Below are positions 55,999-64,000 of a DNA stretch of 64,000 bases, piece after piece. Source of the DNA: Spirosoma luteum DSM 19990 (GTDB lineage Bacteria > Bacteroidota > Bacteroidia > Cytophagales > Spirosomataceae). Numbering within the stretch: the stretch's first letter is position 1; every line of letters starts with the position of its first letter. The position numbers were made by a program, and so were the translations under genes. The notes below the pieces were generated by a model, which made no database searches, had not been told where the DNA came from, and saw only the letters and a list, made by a program, of their open reading frames with translations. The DNA is taken from the NCBI RefSeq assembly GCF_000374065.1, contig NZ_KB893262.1, forward strand, positions 22,754 to 86,753, given 5' to 3'.

Positions 55999-56017
55999 CG
56001 GACGTTTAAGTGAACGG
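55999..56017 (+). repeat. Dispersed repeat, partial copy A
   Basis: CGGACGTTTAAGTGAACGG matches the first half of copies at 58908-58942 and 63618-63655 with one or two changes. The second half (GGGTAGGAGGG) is missing here. Confidence 0.5.
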
Positions 56018-56058
56018 GTTCAGCAGTGGCCCCTACTGAAAAGCGTTGACACTTTGGA

Positions 56059-56119
56059 CTTGCAACAGTACACGGCTCCAATGGCTGCCTGAGAAAAATC
56101 TCCAGTGTACTGTTGCAAG
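56059..56119. repeat. 15-bp perfect inverted repeat with 31-nt spacer
   Basis: CTTGCAACAGTACAC (56059-56073) has an exact reverse complement at 56105-56119. The spacer itself contains a small GAGA-AAAA-TCTC hairpin. No transposase gene is next to it. Confidence 0.75.
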
Positions 56120-56147
56120 GCCAGTTTTTCGATACCTTGCCACAGCG

Positions 56148-56191
56148 CCGGCTGCCCGGTGAGAGACCGTCAGGTCGGACCGGGCCGCCGG
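56148..56191. repeat. GC-rich hairpin
   Basis: CCGGC-T-GCCCGGT (56148-56160) pairs with ACCGGGC-C-GCCGG (56179-56191), 12 of 13 positions. The loop contains a further GACC-GTCA-GGTC hairpin. No T-run follows on the plus strand. Confidence 0.65.
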
Positions 56192-56440
56192 TGCGGGAAT
56201 ATGAATGTTGCACACAATTTAAACCCCGATTGGCGGCTTTCTCTTTTCAGGAAGTCGCCAACTCAAACAGGTTCTTAAACAATTTGTCAATTAATTAAAT
56301 TAACCACTCTTTGGCGCTACTTTACCAGATTCGGGTCAATGATAATAAAGCTTAACGACAACTACTTACACGTACCGTGACGTTTATGCATCTAATCCGA
56401 TTGAGTTACTTATCTTGCAGTTACTCTATAAACTAGACTA

Positions 56441-58900
56441 TTGGAACACACTACGGCTGCCAGGAATTACCCTTTTTTGGCCGGGGGGGGTGAAATGGGT
56501 GAACTCATCCGCAAGTATGACTGGTCAACCACGGCACTGGGAATGCCTGATCAGTGGCCACTTAGTTTACGCATCTTGGCCAATATGATGCTGACCTCCC
56601 GCTTCCCGATGCTCATCTTCTGGGGGCAGGATCTGATTACATTCTACAACGATGCCTTTCGCCCCAGCCTGGGTGATAATGGAAAACATCCCTCCTCCTT
56701 AGGCCAGCGGGGTGAACAAAGCTGGGCCGAATCCTGGCCGGTAATTGGTCCCATGATCCATCGTATTATGGAAGGGGGAGAAGCCGTCTGGTTTGAAGAC
56801 CAGAAGCTGCCCATTTTCCGGAACGGGCAAATGGGCTATGCCTACTGGACCTACAGTTTCAGCCCCTTAGTCAACGATTCCGGGATCGTAAGCGGTGTGC
56901 TGGTAACCTGCTCGGAAACGACCGAAGCCGTCCTGAACCGTCAAAAACTGGAAACAAGTGAAAACCGCTTCCGCTCGATCATTAATCAGACACCAGCGGC
57001 CACCATGGTGCTGCGCGGTGATGATTTTAAAGTGGAACAGATCAATACCCCCATGCTGGCCCTGATGGGCCCTCGTGAAGCCGTTGTTGGAAAGCCACTG
57101 CTGGTCCTGATGCCTGAACTCGAACACGAATTTGCCTGGAAGCAGACTCAACAGGTTTATCACCAGGGCATTTCCTACGATGGGGTGGAGGTACCCGTCA
57201 CTCATTCCATTGGCGAGCGTATCAGCAACCGCTTTTACAATATGGCCTACCGCCCGCTCGAAGAAGACGGGAAAATAACGGGCGTCATTCAAGTAGTAAC
57301 CGATGTGACCCAACAGGTATTGCTTCGGAAAGTGATCGCGGAGAGTGAAGCAAAGCTTCGCTCGCTCATTAATGAATCCCCCGTGGCGACGGGCCTGTTT
57401 GTCGGCCCGGAGATGATCATTGATGTAGCCAATGAATCCATGATTCGATTCTTTGGGAAAGGCAAATCAATCCTGGGTAAGCCGATCCGAGCCGTCTTGA
57501 CAGAGCCCCACGATCAAGGGGCTTTGCAGCTGTTGGAGGAGGTTTTTACCACCGGCAAATCGTTTGAGGCTAAAGGCGCTCCCGCTGAATTGACGATTGA
57601 TGGCATACCGGGAACGTACTATTTTGACTTTAACCTAACGCCCCTTCGTAACGGAGTGGACGAGGTATATGCCGTACTGGAAATGGCCATTGACGTGACC
57701 GAACAGGTCCTGGCCCGCCAGAAGCTGGAAGAAATAGAATCAGGCCTGCGAGGGGCCGTAGAACTGGCTCAGTTAGGCACCTGGAGCATCGACGTGGTCA
57801 CTAACGGGCTTACCTATTCCGACCGCATGATTGAGTGGTTTGGGTATAATCCTGGATCGCAGGACTATGCTGAGGTGATTCCCATCCTTGACCCCGCCGA
57901 TCAGGACCGGGTGGCGAAGGCAGTCGCCTGGGCCTTGAATCCAGAATCCGAGGGGGTTTATGATGAAGTTTATTCCGTCATTCATCCCGGGACCGGCAAG
58001 AAACGAATTCTGCACGCCCAGGGCAAGACCGTATTTGATGCCACGGGCAAAGCCGTCCGGATGAATGGAACGGCTCAGGATATTACCGAGCAACGGCAGA
58101 CCCAGGTAGCGCTGGAACAAGAGGTCGATGAGCGTACGCGGCAGTTACGGACTTTAGTTCAGGATTTAGAGCGTTCCAACGAGAATCTTCAACAGTTTGC
58201 TTACGTGGCCAGTCACGATTTGCAGGAACCCCTGCGTAAGATTCAGTCCTTCGGGAATCTACTGCAAAACCAGTATGCCGAACAACTGGGCACGGGTGTC
58301 GATTATCTGCAACGGATGCAGGTAGCCGCTCACCGAATGTCGACGCTGATACGCGATTTACTTGCCTACTCGCGTATTTCAACCCGTCAGGAAGCACCCG
58401 CATCCGTGCCGCTTGGGAAGGTCGTTGAGCAGGCGGTTGCCGATCTGGACCTGCTCATCAAAGACACGGGTGCCACAATCGAGGTCGATCCATTACCCGT
58501 TGTGCCCGGCGACGCTTCGCAACTGGGTCAACTCTTCCAGAATCTGCTGAGCAATGCCCTTAAGTTCCGACGTGCCAATGTGCCACCTGTCATTGAGGTG
58601 CATTGCCAATTGGTAAACGCGGATGCGGTACCGCCTTCCGTCAGCCCGACCCGTTCAGCCGCCACCTACTATCGGATCGACGTCGCCGACAATGGTGTGG
58701 GCTTCGATGAGAAATATTTGGACCGAATCTTCCACGTATTTCAACGGCTACACGGCCGAAGTCAATACGACGGCACGGGTATCGGCCTGGCGATCTGTGA
58801 AAAAGTAGTGGCCAATCATGGCGGGGCAATTACGGCCGTAAGTCAACCCAGCCAGGGAGCTAAGTTCAGCATTTATCTCCCTCACTATGTCTTGTCCTGA
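56441..58900 (+). CDS. Multi-PAS sensor histidine kinase B
   Basis: The 819-residue soluble kinase probably starts at TTG 56441, because FLAGGGEMGELIRKYDWS is part of the conserved beginning of this family. An ATG at 56495 would remove it. It has about four PAS-like modules, including TSENRFRSIINQTPAATMVL (about 171), ESEAKLRSLINESPVATGLF (about 302) and LRGAVELAQLGTWSIDVVTN (about 437). The HisKA box ASHDLQEPLRKIQ has its histidine at 592. The HATPase has QLFQNLLSNALKF, VADNGVGFDE and GTGIGLAICEK. A run of eight G (56483-56490) lies within the first 17 codons and could slip. No response regulator is adjacent. Confidence 0.88.
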   Translation: MEHTTAARNYPFLAGGGEMGELIRKYDWSTTALGMPDQWPLSLRILANMMLTSRFPMLIFWGQDLITFYNDAFRPSLGDNGKHPSSLGQRGEQSWAESWPVIGPMIHRIMEGGEAVWFEDQKLPIFRNGQMGYAYWTYSFSPLVNDSGIVSGVLVTCSETTEAVLNRQKLETSENRFRSIINQTPAATMVLRGDDFKVEQINTPMLALMGPREAVVGKPLLVLMPELEHEFAWKQTQQVYHQGISYDGVEVPVTHSIGERISNRFYNMAYRPLEEDGKITGVIQVVTDVTQQVLLRKVIAESEAKLRSLINESPVATGLFVGPEMIIDVANESMIRFFGKGKSILGKPIRAVLTEPHDQGALQLLEEVFTTGKSFEAKGAPAELTIDGIPGTYYFDFNLTPLRNGVDEVYAVLEMAIDVTEQVLARQKLEEIESGLRGAVELAQLGTWSIDVVTNGLTYSDRMIEWFGYNPGSQDYAEVIPILDPADQDRVAKAVAWALNPESEGVYDEVYSVIHPGTGKKRILHAQGKTVFDATGKAVRMNGTAQDITEQRQTQVALEQEVDERTRQLRTLVQDLERSNENLQQFAYVASHDLQEPLRKIQSFGNLLQNQYAEQLGTGVDYLQRMQVAAHRMSTLIRDLLAYSRISTRQEAPASVPLGKVVEQAVADLDLLIKDTGATIEVDPLPVVPGDASQLGQLFQNLLSNALKFRRANVPPVIEVHCQLVNADAVPPSVSPTRSAATYYRIDVADNGVGFDEKYLDRIFHVFQRLHGRSQYDGTGIGLAICEKVVANHGGAITAVSQPSQGAKFSIYLPHYVLS

Positions 58901-58907
58901 TTTTATT

Positions 58908-58942
58908 CGGACGTTTAGCTGAACGGTAATTGGGTAGGAGGG
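58908..58942 (+). repeat. Dispersed repeat, copy B
   Basis: GGACGTTTAGCTGAACGG followed by TAATTGGGTAGGAGGG lies just after kinase B. Copy C at 63618-63655 has the same order with four or five substitutions and one inserted base. Confidence 0.55.
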
Positions 58943-58966
58943 AAACAAAAGAACGAGCAAGCAACG

Positions 58967-59437
58967 CTAAGTTGGCAAGCGCCAAAGCCGTCGGTCAACA
59001 GGCTGAATTTCTTGGCTAACAATCTGAATCTTTTCAAATGAACGATGTGCCGGATGCAAAAGCACATTATAAGATAGTGGTACTAACACAGAGGGTACAG
59101 CAACCCCTAACTGGTCGGGTACTGCTAACCAGTCCTTCAACCAAGTTTGGGTTCGCTCATAGGTTTCGTCTTGCCAAAAATTGGGTAATTCATCCCGCCT
59201 GTAATAGCGGATGTCATCGGGCACTTCTAAAGAAAACACCCAATAAGTAGGTAAGTCCTCATAGCGAACTGCTGGAGCGTGGGCTAACGTTTCGACTAAG
59301 CCCAACTCAGGTGTTGATGTAGCGTACAACACACCGACACCTTTGGGATTCCAGCGGCCACCGAATAACCGACTCCCCACTACCGATAGGGGCTCCTGCC
59401 GATATTTGTCCCGGATGATGCGATAAAGAAGGCTCAT
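58967..59437 (-). CDS. RES-domain toxin (NAD+-degrading type)
   Basis: The 156-residue product has the RES pattern: SRLFGGRWNPKGVGVLYATS (arginine and tyrosine of the active site), then TPELGLVETLAH with the conserved glutamate. Near the end PSVLVPLSYNVLLHPAH provides the serine and N-x-L-x-N/H-P motif. RES toxins split cellular NAD+ and halt growth. The gene follows its antitoxin by 10 bp on the same strand. Confidence 0.85.
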   Translation of the reverse strand: MSLLYRIIRDKYRQEPLSVVGSRLFGGRWNPKGVGVLYATSTPELGLVETLAHAPAVRYEDLPTYWVFSLEVPDDIRYYRRDELPNFWQDETYERTQTWLKDWLAVPDQLGVAVPSVLVPLSYNVLLHPAHRSFEKIQIVSQEIQPVDRRLWRLPT

Positions 59438-59447
59438 AAGGGCTTGA

Positions 59448-59861
59448 TCAGGCTGGCAAACCGTAATCTAAGCGACCCAGCACATCATCGGCTAAACCAA
59501 AGCCAGTCACCGTGTCGAGTAATTGAAGAGGGGCTTGGCTAGCCAATTCCCGAATGGGTGTTCGTAGCCATTGCAAAACAGTCACTTTGCGTCCCTCAAA
59601 TGTATCTAGGGCGTGCATTAACAGATTCTTCAGTAAAAGCAGGCGCTCGGAGGCATCCACGCTAAAGCGTTGCTCATCCTTAAGCCGGTGTAAATTACGG
59701 GGTGTCATATTAAGGGCATATGCCATTTCCCGATCGGTTAATCCGACCAGGGCAGCCACCTCATCAACTTGAGAGCGCAGGACTCCCTGACGGGAAGAAT
59801 TAATCACACCAAAGGGCGAAGAACGACTAGAGCTTGCAGCTTGGTGAACGGGAATTTCCAT
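59448..59861 (-). CDS. Xre/MbcA/ParS-type antitoxin of the RES toxin
   Basis: The product has a helix-turn-helix (LVGLTDREMAYALNMTPRNL), followed by RFSVDASERLLLLKNLLMHA. The C-terminal toxin-binding domain includes TFEGRKVTVLQWLRTPIREL and ends LDTVTGFGLADDVLGRLDYG. This is the DUF2384/Xre antitoxin layout. It blocks the RES active site and represses the operon. A clear promoter and three operator-like repeats lie directly upstream. Confidence 0.85.
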   Translation of the reverse strand: MEIPVHQAASSSRSSPFGVINSSRQGVLRSQVDEVAALVGLTDREMAYALNMTPRNLHRLKDEQRFSVDASERLLLLKNLLMHALDTFEGRKVTVLQWLRTPIRELASQAPLQLLDTVTGFGLADDVLGRLDYGLPA

Positions 59862-59874
59862 GCGAAAGAGGAAT

Positions 59875-59903
59875 TAAGTCACAAACGTAAGTGAAATAAG
59901 TCA
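59875..59903 (-). promoter_or_regulatory. Triple TAAGTSA operator of the Res-Xre pair
   Basis: TAAGTCA (59875-59881), TAAGTGA (59888-59894) and TAAGTCA (59897-59903), read on the plus strand, are direct repeats that flank and overlap the -7 element. They are plausible sites for the antitoxin. Confidence 0.5.
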
Positions 59904-59912
59904 TCATAGCAA
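59882..59912 (-). promoter_or_regulatory. Promoter of the Res-Xre operon
   Basis: On the minus strand TTG (59910-59912) and TACGTTTG (59882-59889) are 20 bp apart, a perfect fit to TTG-N20-TAnnTTTG. Transcription would begin about 14 bp before the antitoxin start codon. Confidence 0.75.
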
Positions 59913-60211
59913 GTGGTTTCTTTACCTATTGCCTAGGGCATGCTTATCCCGTCAATGGGGACTTTCTAGATTTATTATCAATCATCAATTTAGCTAGCTT
60001 GTAAGGCTAAATGATTATTTCTGACTTATTTCGAATCGGAGGCTTTTCTGAACGCAGCTTGATTGGAAAGAAACCAGCCTGGTATCAGAACGATTTTGAC
60101 CCTGCTAATAAATAGCTGTCGTCTGTATCTATTTTCAAATGGCCGACCGCGCGTTTATCTTTAGGCAAAATTAGCGTTCCGGCTTTCTTCACTCGAACGA
60201 CTTTTTTCTTC
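59913..60211. other. Intergenic stretch between Res-Xre and kinase C
   Basis: About 300 bp without a convincing gene. It should hold the kinase C promoter, but no clear element could be assigned. Confidence 0.3.
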
Positions 60212-62839
60212 GTGAACACTTCTTTCCAGCCCCAAGCGGGCCATCCACCGGACCCCTCTCCATTCGCCGACCTGGCTATGCTGGTGCTCGAGTCAGGTCT
60301 CGATTCAGCGGTTCGGGTAAAGCAGGCCAATGCCGTAGCTCAAGCGCTCATGGGGCCCCTGGCCTTTCCCCTGCTGGGAGCCTCCCTTGATCAGTTACCC
60401 CCGCCTTTTAATGAGCCCGCGCTGCGCGATCGCCTACACCAGCACCCTAACCACTCGGACAACTTACCCTTTCAACTCCATTCCCTTAGCCTGCCCGCCG
60501 GAGCCATTCGGCGCTATGCCGCTCAACTGGTAACGGTTGATCCCCATCTTTGGATACTGACCCTGCTACCCCAGGGGGAGGATAGCGGTCAAGAGGCCCT
60601 TGAGCAGATTATGGATTCGATGCCCACGGGTCTTCTGCTGTTCCGGGCCATACGCGCATCGAATCAGACCATTATTGATTTTCAGGCGGTACTTTGTAAT
60701 CAAATGGGGGCTACCCTCTCCCGCCAAAGCCAGCAGGACATCCTGACCCGCCCCCTTAGTGAACGCTATCCCAACCAGGAGGTTTATGCGCTTTTTCAGC
60801 ACTATGTAGCGGTGGTCACGACCGCTCAGCCCCATCATCAGCTCTTATATCTGCCTGCCCAGGCCGTTTGGCTGGATGTATCGGTGGTTAAATATGGCGA
60901 TGGCTTACTGGTTTGCTTGCAGGATGTGACCCAGGGCCAGCACACGGCTTCTTTACTGGAAAGCGTGATGAGCAGTTCACCCGCTTCGGTGCGCTATTAC
61001 GAGGCCATTCGGGATGAATCAGGTCAGATAATCGATTTTATGACCAGTACGGGCAATGAGCTGGCGGCCTATCGCCCTTTTCGACCCCGCGAGTCGACAA
61101 CGGGCCAGCGGTTGCTGGATCTCTATCCCTACCTAAAGGAGAACGGACTTTTTGACCGGTATGTAAGGGTAGTGGAGTCGGGTCAGAGCGATCAATTCGA
61201 AACCAGTTATCCCCTGGAGACGCATCGGGCCTGGTTTGATTGTCGGGCCGTACCCCACGGCAACGGGCTGGTACTGACCACGCTGGATATCACCGCCCAA
61301 AAAGAAGTCTTAGTAGCCCAGCAACAACAGGCAACGGTGTTGCAAACCGTATTGGATCATTCGTTGACGGGAATGGCCTGGTTGCAGTCTGTTAGGGATA
61401 CAAAGGGGCAAGTGATTGATTTTGTCTTAGCTAAGATCAACCAGACCCTGGCTAAAACGCTGCAACAGTCAATCCAGCAGCTGGAAGGCAGGCTACTCTC
61501 GGCCCTGATGCCCCATCAAATGACCAATGGGCTCTTCGACCGGTATGCCCAGGTGGCCCGGAGCGGCCAGTCTGATCGGTTTGACTGGGCAAGCCCGTCG
61601 GGCACGGTTTGGTTTGATATTTCGGCGGTGGCCATTGAGGGTGGCCTGATCGTAACGTTCATGGACATAACGGCCATCAAAGTGGCCCAGCTGGCCCAGC
61701 AACGCCAGGCGGATCTGCTCCAGGGTGTGCTGAACAGTTCCACCAGTAGCATTCTGGTGCTGGAGCCCCTTTTGGGGGAAGCTGGCCGCATCGAAGACTT
61801 TCGAATTAGTCTGGCCAACCCCGCTACGGTACGCTTATTTTCTTCTTTTGTTGATTCCCCCCTCACCCTGGATGCTGTCGGCAACCATACCCTGCTGACT
61901 GTATTTCCGGCTGTTCAGCAACGAGCCCTCTTTGCCGCCCTGTTATCGGTGGTCACCACGGGTCAACCCATTCATACGTCAGTTGACTACCCGGCCCTGG
62001 GGTTAACCTATGACTATGACCTGACTCCCTTCCGCCAGGGGGTCCTGTTGATTACCACCGATATAACGCCCCTGCGGCACTATCAGCAGCAACTCGAAGC
62101 CAACAACCTGGCTTTAAGTCGTTCGAACGAGTATCTGCAGCAATTCGCTTACGTAGCCTCCCATGATTTACAGGAACCGCTGCGCAAAATCGAGGCCTTT
62201 GCTGATCTGTTACTGACCCAGCATGCCGAGGGACTGGATCCAACCGGGCAGGATCTGCTTCGGCGCCAGCAGCAGGCTGCTCAACGGATGCGGACCTTGG
62301 TTAAAGACTTACTAGGCTATGCCCGGCTGACGACGCAGCAACCCCTTTTTGAACCGGTTTCTTTGCAAATCCTGCTGGAGGAGGTACTCATCGATCTGGA
62401 AACCCCGATCCGGGAGACGGGCGCTACCGTACTTGTAGAGGAGTTGCCTGTCATCCCCGGCAATGCCACCCAACTGCGACAAGTCCTGCAAAATCTGCTG
62501 GGCAATGCCCTTAAGTTCGCCAAACCGGGCCAATCTCCCCAGGTACGAATAGAGGCCTTACAACTCCGGGCCGATCAAGTCCCTCAGCCCAGCCTTTCCT
62601 CCCCAGGCCAGGCGTGGCTAGAGCTGCGGGTGGCCGATGAGGGAATTGGCTTTGAGGAGGCCCACCGGGAGCGTATCTTTGATTTGTTTCATCGGCTTCA
62701 CGGTCGAAATAAGTACGGGGGCACCGGCATTGGGTTAGCCATCGTTAAAAAAGTGGTTGAGAATCACGGGGGCTTTATCACGGCCCAGAGCCGGCCTGGG
62801 GCTGGTGCTACGTTTTGTATTTACCTGCCGTTGCGCTAA
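60212..62839 (+). CDS. Multi-PAS sensor histidine kinase C
   Basis: The frame opens with GTG at 60212; an ATG at 60281 (MLVLESGLDSAVRVKQANAV) is a realistic alternative. Four repeated PAS-like modules each begin with a phrase such as LEQIMDSMPTGLLLFRAIRA, LESVMSSSPASVRYYEAIRD, LQTVLDHSLTGMAWLQSVRD or LQGVLNSSTSSILVLEPLLG, with internal ESGQSDQF or RSGQSDRF echoes. The HisKA ASHDLQEPLRKIE has its histidine at 651. The HATPase has QVLQNLLGNALKF, VADEGIGFEE (E replaces the usual N after VAD) and GTGIGLAIVKK. Soluble, orphan. It lies 50 bp upstream of the hydrolase gene. Confidence 0.85.
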   Translation: MNTSFQPQAGHPPDPSPFADLAMLVLESGLDSAVRVKQANAVAQALMGPLAFPLLGASLDQLPPPFNEPALRDRLHQHPNHSDNLPFQLHSLSLPAGAIRRYAAQLVTVDPHLWILTLLPQGEDSGQEALEQIMDSMPTGLLLFRAIRASNQTIIDFQAVLCNQMGATLSRQSQQDILTRPLSERYPNQEVYALFQHYVAVVTTAQPHHQLLYLPAQAVWLDVSVVKYGDGLLVCLQDVTQGQHTASLLESVMSSSPASVRYYEAIRDESGQIIDFMTSTGNELAAYRPFRPRESTTGQRLLDLYPYLKENGLFDRYVRVVESGQSDQFETSYPLETHRAWFDCRAVPHGNGLVLTTLDITAQKEVLVAQQQQATVLQTVLDHSLTGMAWLQSVRDTKGQVIDFVLAKINQTLAKTLQQSIQQLEGRLLSALMPHQMTNGLFDRYAQVARSGQSDRFDWASPSGTVWFDISAVAIEGGLIVTFMDITAIKVAQLAQQRQADLLQGVLNSSTSSILVLEPLLGEAGRIEDFRISLANPATVRLFSSFVDSPLTLDAVGNHTLLTVFPAVQQRALFAALLSVVTTGQPIHTSVDYPALGLTYDYDLTPFRQGVLLITTDITPLRHYQQQLEANNLALSRSNEYLQQFAYVASHDLQEPLRKIEAFADLLLTQHAEGLDPTGQDLLRRQQQAAQRMRTLVKDLLGYARLTTQQPLFEPVSLQILLEEVLIDLETPIRETGATVLVEELPVIPGNATQLRQVLQNLLGNALKFAKPGQSPQVRIEALQLRADQVPQPSLSSPGQAWLELRVADEGIGFEEAHRERIFDLFHRLHGRNKYGGTGIGLAIVKKVVENHGGFITAQSRPGAGATFCIYLPLR

Positions 62840-62889
62840 TCCGGACTGCTCCCCTTCATCGTTTACGACACACCTATTTTCGCTACGCT

Positions 62890-63594
62890 ATGCCCCGGCT
62901 ACACCAAATTACACCGTCTCTTTACCAGCTATCGCTGGGCGGGGTGAATGCGTTTATCCTTAAAGACAAGGATCTAACGCTGATCGATACCGGGTACCCG
63001 GGCAGTACCGCCAGGATTTTCTCTGCCCTCCGGCAGAGTGGCCAGGACCCCAGGGCGATCAAACGGATAATTCTGACCCATGCCCATCCGGATCATGCTG
63101 GTAGTGCTGCCGCCCTCAAACAGGCGCTGGGTGTGCCCGTACTGGCCCATCAGGTGGAAGCCCCTCTGCTGGAAGCAGGCCTTAGTGGCCACTCCCCGAT
63201 TCATTGTTCACCGGGGGTCGCTAACTGGCTCATCTACCAACTGTTGATCAAAGGAGGTGCCGGCACAATTGAACCCCTGCTGATTGATCAGCGGCTAACC
63301 CATCAGGAGATACTTCCGCTGGCCGGTGGCCTGCAGGTGCTTCATACCCCGGGCCATAGCGTGGGGCACATCGCCTTATGGTTAAAGCAGGAAGGAGTAC
63401 TGATCGCTGGGGATGCGTGTGCCCATCTGGTGGGACTGGATCTGAGTACGGTGTATGAAGATCGAGCCTTGGGGTGGCAAAGTCTTTTAATTCTGGCTGG
63501 GCTAGACTTTGAGAAAGCTGTCTTTGGGCACGGCAGGCCCATTCAGAAACGGGCCAGTTACCAGTTTAAAGCCAGGTTTAAAGCTTTCAATTGA
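62890..63594 (+). CDS. MBL-fold metallo-hydrolase
   Basis: From the ATG at 62890 (MPRLHQITPSLYQLSLGGVN) the product has 234 residues. The frame is open to 62815 but would overlap the kinase gene. The zinc motif is LTHAHPDHAG. The later ligands are in HTPGHSVGHIALW and AGDACAH, and FGHGRPI carries the last histidine. This is the YcbL/glyoxalase-II-like subgroup of the metallo-beta-lactamase fold, with a broad substrate range (thioesters, lactones). It probably shares a transcript with kinase C. Confidence 0.88.
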   Translation: MPRLHQITPSLYQLSLGGVNAFILKDKDLTLIDTGYPGSTARIFSALRQSGQDPRAIKRIILTHAHPDHAGSAAALKQALGVPVLAHQVEAPLLEAGLSGHSPIHCSPGVANWLIYQLLIKGGAGTIEPLLIDQRLTHQEILPLAGGLQVLHTPGHSVGHIALWLKQEGVLIAGDACAHLVGLDLSTVYEDRALGWQSLLILAGLDFEKAVFGHGRPIQKRASYQFKARFKAFN

Positions 63595-63617
63595 TAGCAT
63601 CGTTTACGAAAATCATT

Positions 63618-63655
63618 AGGATGTCTAGTTGAACGATTATGCGGGTAGGAGGGGG
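63618..63655 (+). repeat. Dispersed repeat, copy C
   Basis: AGGATGTCTAGTTGAACG followed by ATTATGCGGGTAGGAGGGGG, downstream of the hydrolase gene, is a diverged copy of the element at 58908-58942. Confidence 0.55.
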
Positions 63656-63803
63656 ATATTGGGACAGATCAGTTTTATAACTGTCAACTGTAATCGTAGC
63701 ATACGATTTACTTTCGCTCTGCTCTTCTTACTATAAGAACGTGTTTGGGAATTGAAGAGGATTGAGAATCGTGTCAACTTTGTATCGACCAAAATGCAAA
63801 GTA

Positions 63804-64000
63804 ATGACCAAACAGTGGGAGCCACTGACCGACCCTCAATGGGCCGCAATTTCGCCTTTTTTTAATCTCAAACGCAAACGAAAAGTTGACCTTCGAGAGG
63901 TTGTGGACGTCATCTTATGGTTGCTGCGTACGGGCACACAGTGGCGTAACCTGCCCGCTACATGGCCCCACTGGCAGGCCGTTTATTATTACTTTGACCA
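63804..64000 (+). mobile_element. IS5-like transposase, N-terminal part (cut by the window edge)
   Basis: Sixty-five codons are seen before the window ends. The product begins MTKQWEPLTDPQWAAISPFF and continues with VDLREVVDVILWLLRTGTQW and RNLPATWPHWQAVYYYF. This is the N-terminal DUF4096-type domain of IS5-family transposases. The phrase AAGAACGTGTTTGGGAATTG at 63736-63755 resembles the left end of IS5-group elements and could be its terminal repeat. Whether the element is intact cannot be judged here. Confidence 0.85.

Larger units (their letters stand above)
55844..56440. other. Structured intergenic region at the end of the transfer element
   Basis: About 600 bp without a convincing gene. 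It holds one copy of a dispersed repeat (55999-56017) and two strong inverted-repeat structures (56059-56119 and 56148-56191). Base composition shifts sharply: AT-rich on both sides, GC-rich between 56140 and 56200. It could be an attachment site, a structured RNA or the remains of an insertion. Confidence 0.45.

Noticed and set aside
56255..56263. A single TCGCCAACT, identical to the LytTR repeat unit
   Set aside because: No second repeat lies 21 bp away on either side, so it is probably chance.

Overview
The window looks like accessory DNA of a Cytophagales bacterium (phylum Bacteroidota), probably Spirosoma or a close relative. Three things point there: Bacteroides-type conjugation genes in the order traA to traN; promoters of the TTG-N20-TAnnTTTG type; and families typical of this phylum, including DUF3945, DUF6428, DUF1896-like proteins, standalone LytTR regulators and multi-PAS sensor kinases ending in an SHDLQEPLRKI block. 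The genus is an inference from gene content. No rRNA, tRNA or CRISPR array was seen.

Layout. (1) 1-4674: a RiPP-like cassette. It starts with the tail of a LytTR regulator. Two unannotated 43-codon precursor-like ORFs follow (386-517 and 582-713), then a hairpin terminator, a full-length LanB-type dehydratase, and a second standalone LytTR regulator. A matched pair of direct repeats, each with an exact 21-bp period, lies upstream of the precursors and upstream of the second regulator gene. (2) 4671-14320: mobile-element accessory genes. These are a minus-strand run of small unknown genes with a PD-(D/E)XK nuclease-like protein, a TOPRIM primase-like protein, a small lipoprotein, a DUF3945 protein and an M23 peptidase. 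(3) 14321-30302: cargo without transfer genes. It holds a PAS histidine kinase, DinB, methyltransferases, a HigBA toxin-antitoxin pair, an arsenic operon (arsR, DUF6428, arsC, arsO, acr3, metallophosphoesterase), a frameshifted gene, a cupin, a GNAT, an SDR and an AraC regulator. (4) 30303-50020: the conjugation machinery. Coupling protein, relaxase and relaxosome protein are on the minus strand. An 800-bp AT-rich control region rich in inverted repeats follows, then traA to traN-like genes and several unknown transfer-linked genes on the plus strand. (5) 50337-55816: a 1693-residue DNA methylase/helicase with a DUF1896-like partner. (6) 55817-64000: a strongly structured intergenic region, two more PAS kinases, a Res-Xre toxin-antitoxin pair, a metallo-beta-lactamase-fold hydrolase and the start of an IS5-like transposase.

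How the parts work together. Regions 2, 4 and 5 look like one self-transmissible element, either an integrative conjugative element or a conjugative plasmid. MobC-like protein, relaxase and T4CP process and deliver DNA. TraE-TraN form the type IV secretion channel. The M23 peptidase opens the wall. The TOPRIM, DUF3945 and methylase/helicase proteins probably act on the incoming strand. No integrase and no replication initiator lie in the window, so the element type is open. The most interesting candidate for an undescribed system is the RiPP cassette. Its two precursors share an RFQ-VTK leader but differ in the core: one has no cysteine and one has a single cysteine. No cyclase, protease or exporter lies beside it, and a LytTR circuit appears to control both the peptides and a regulator.
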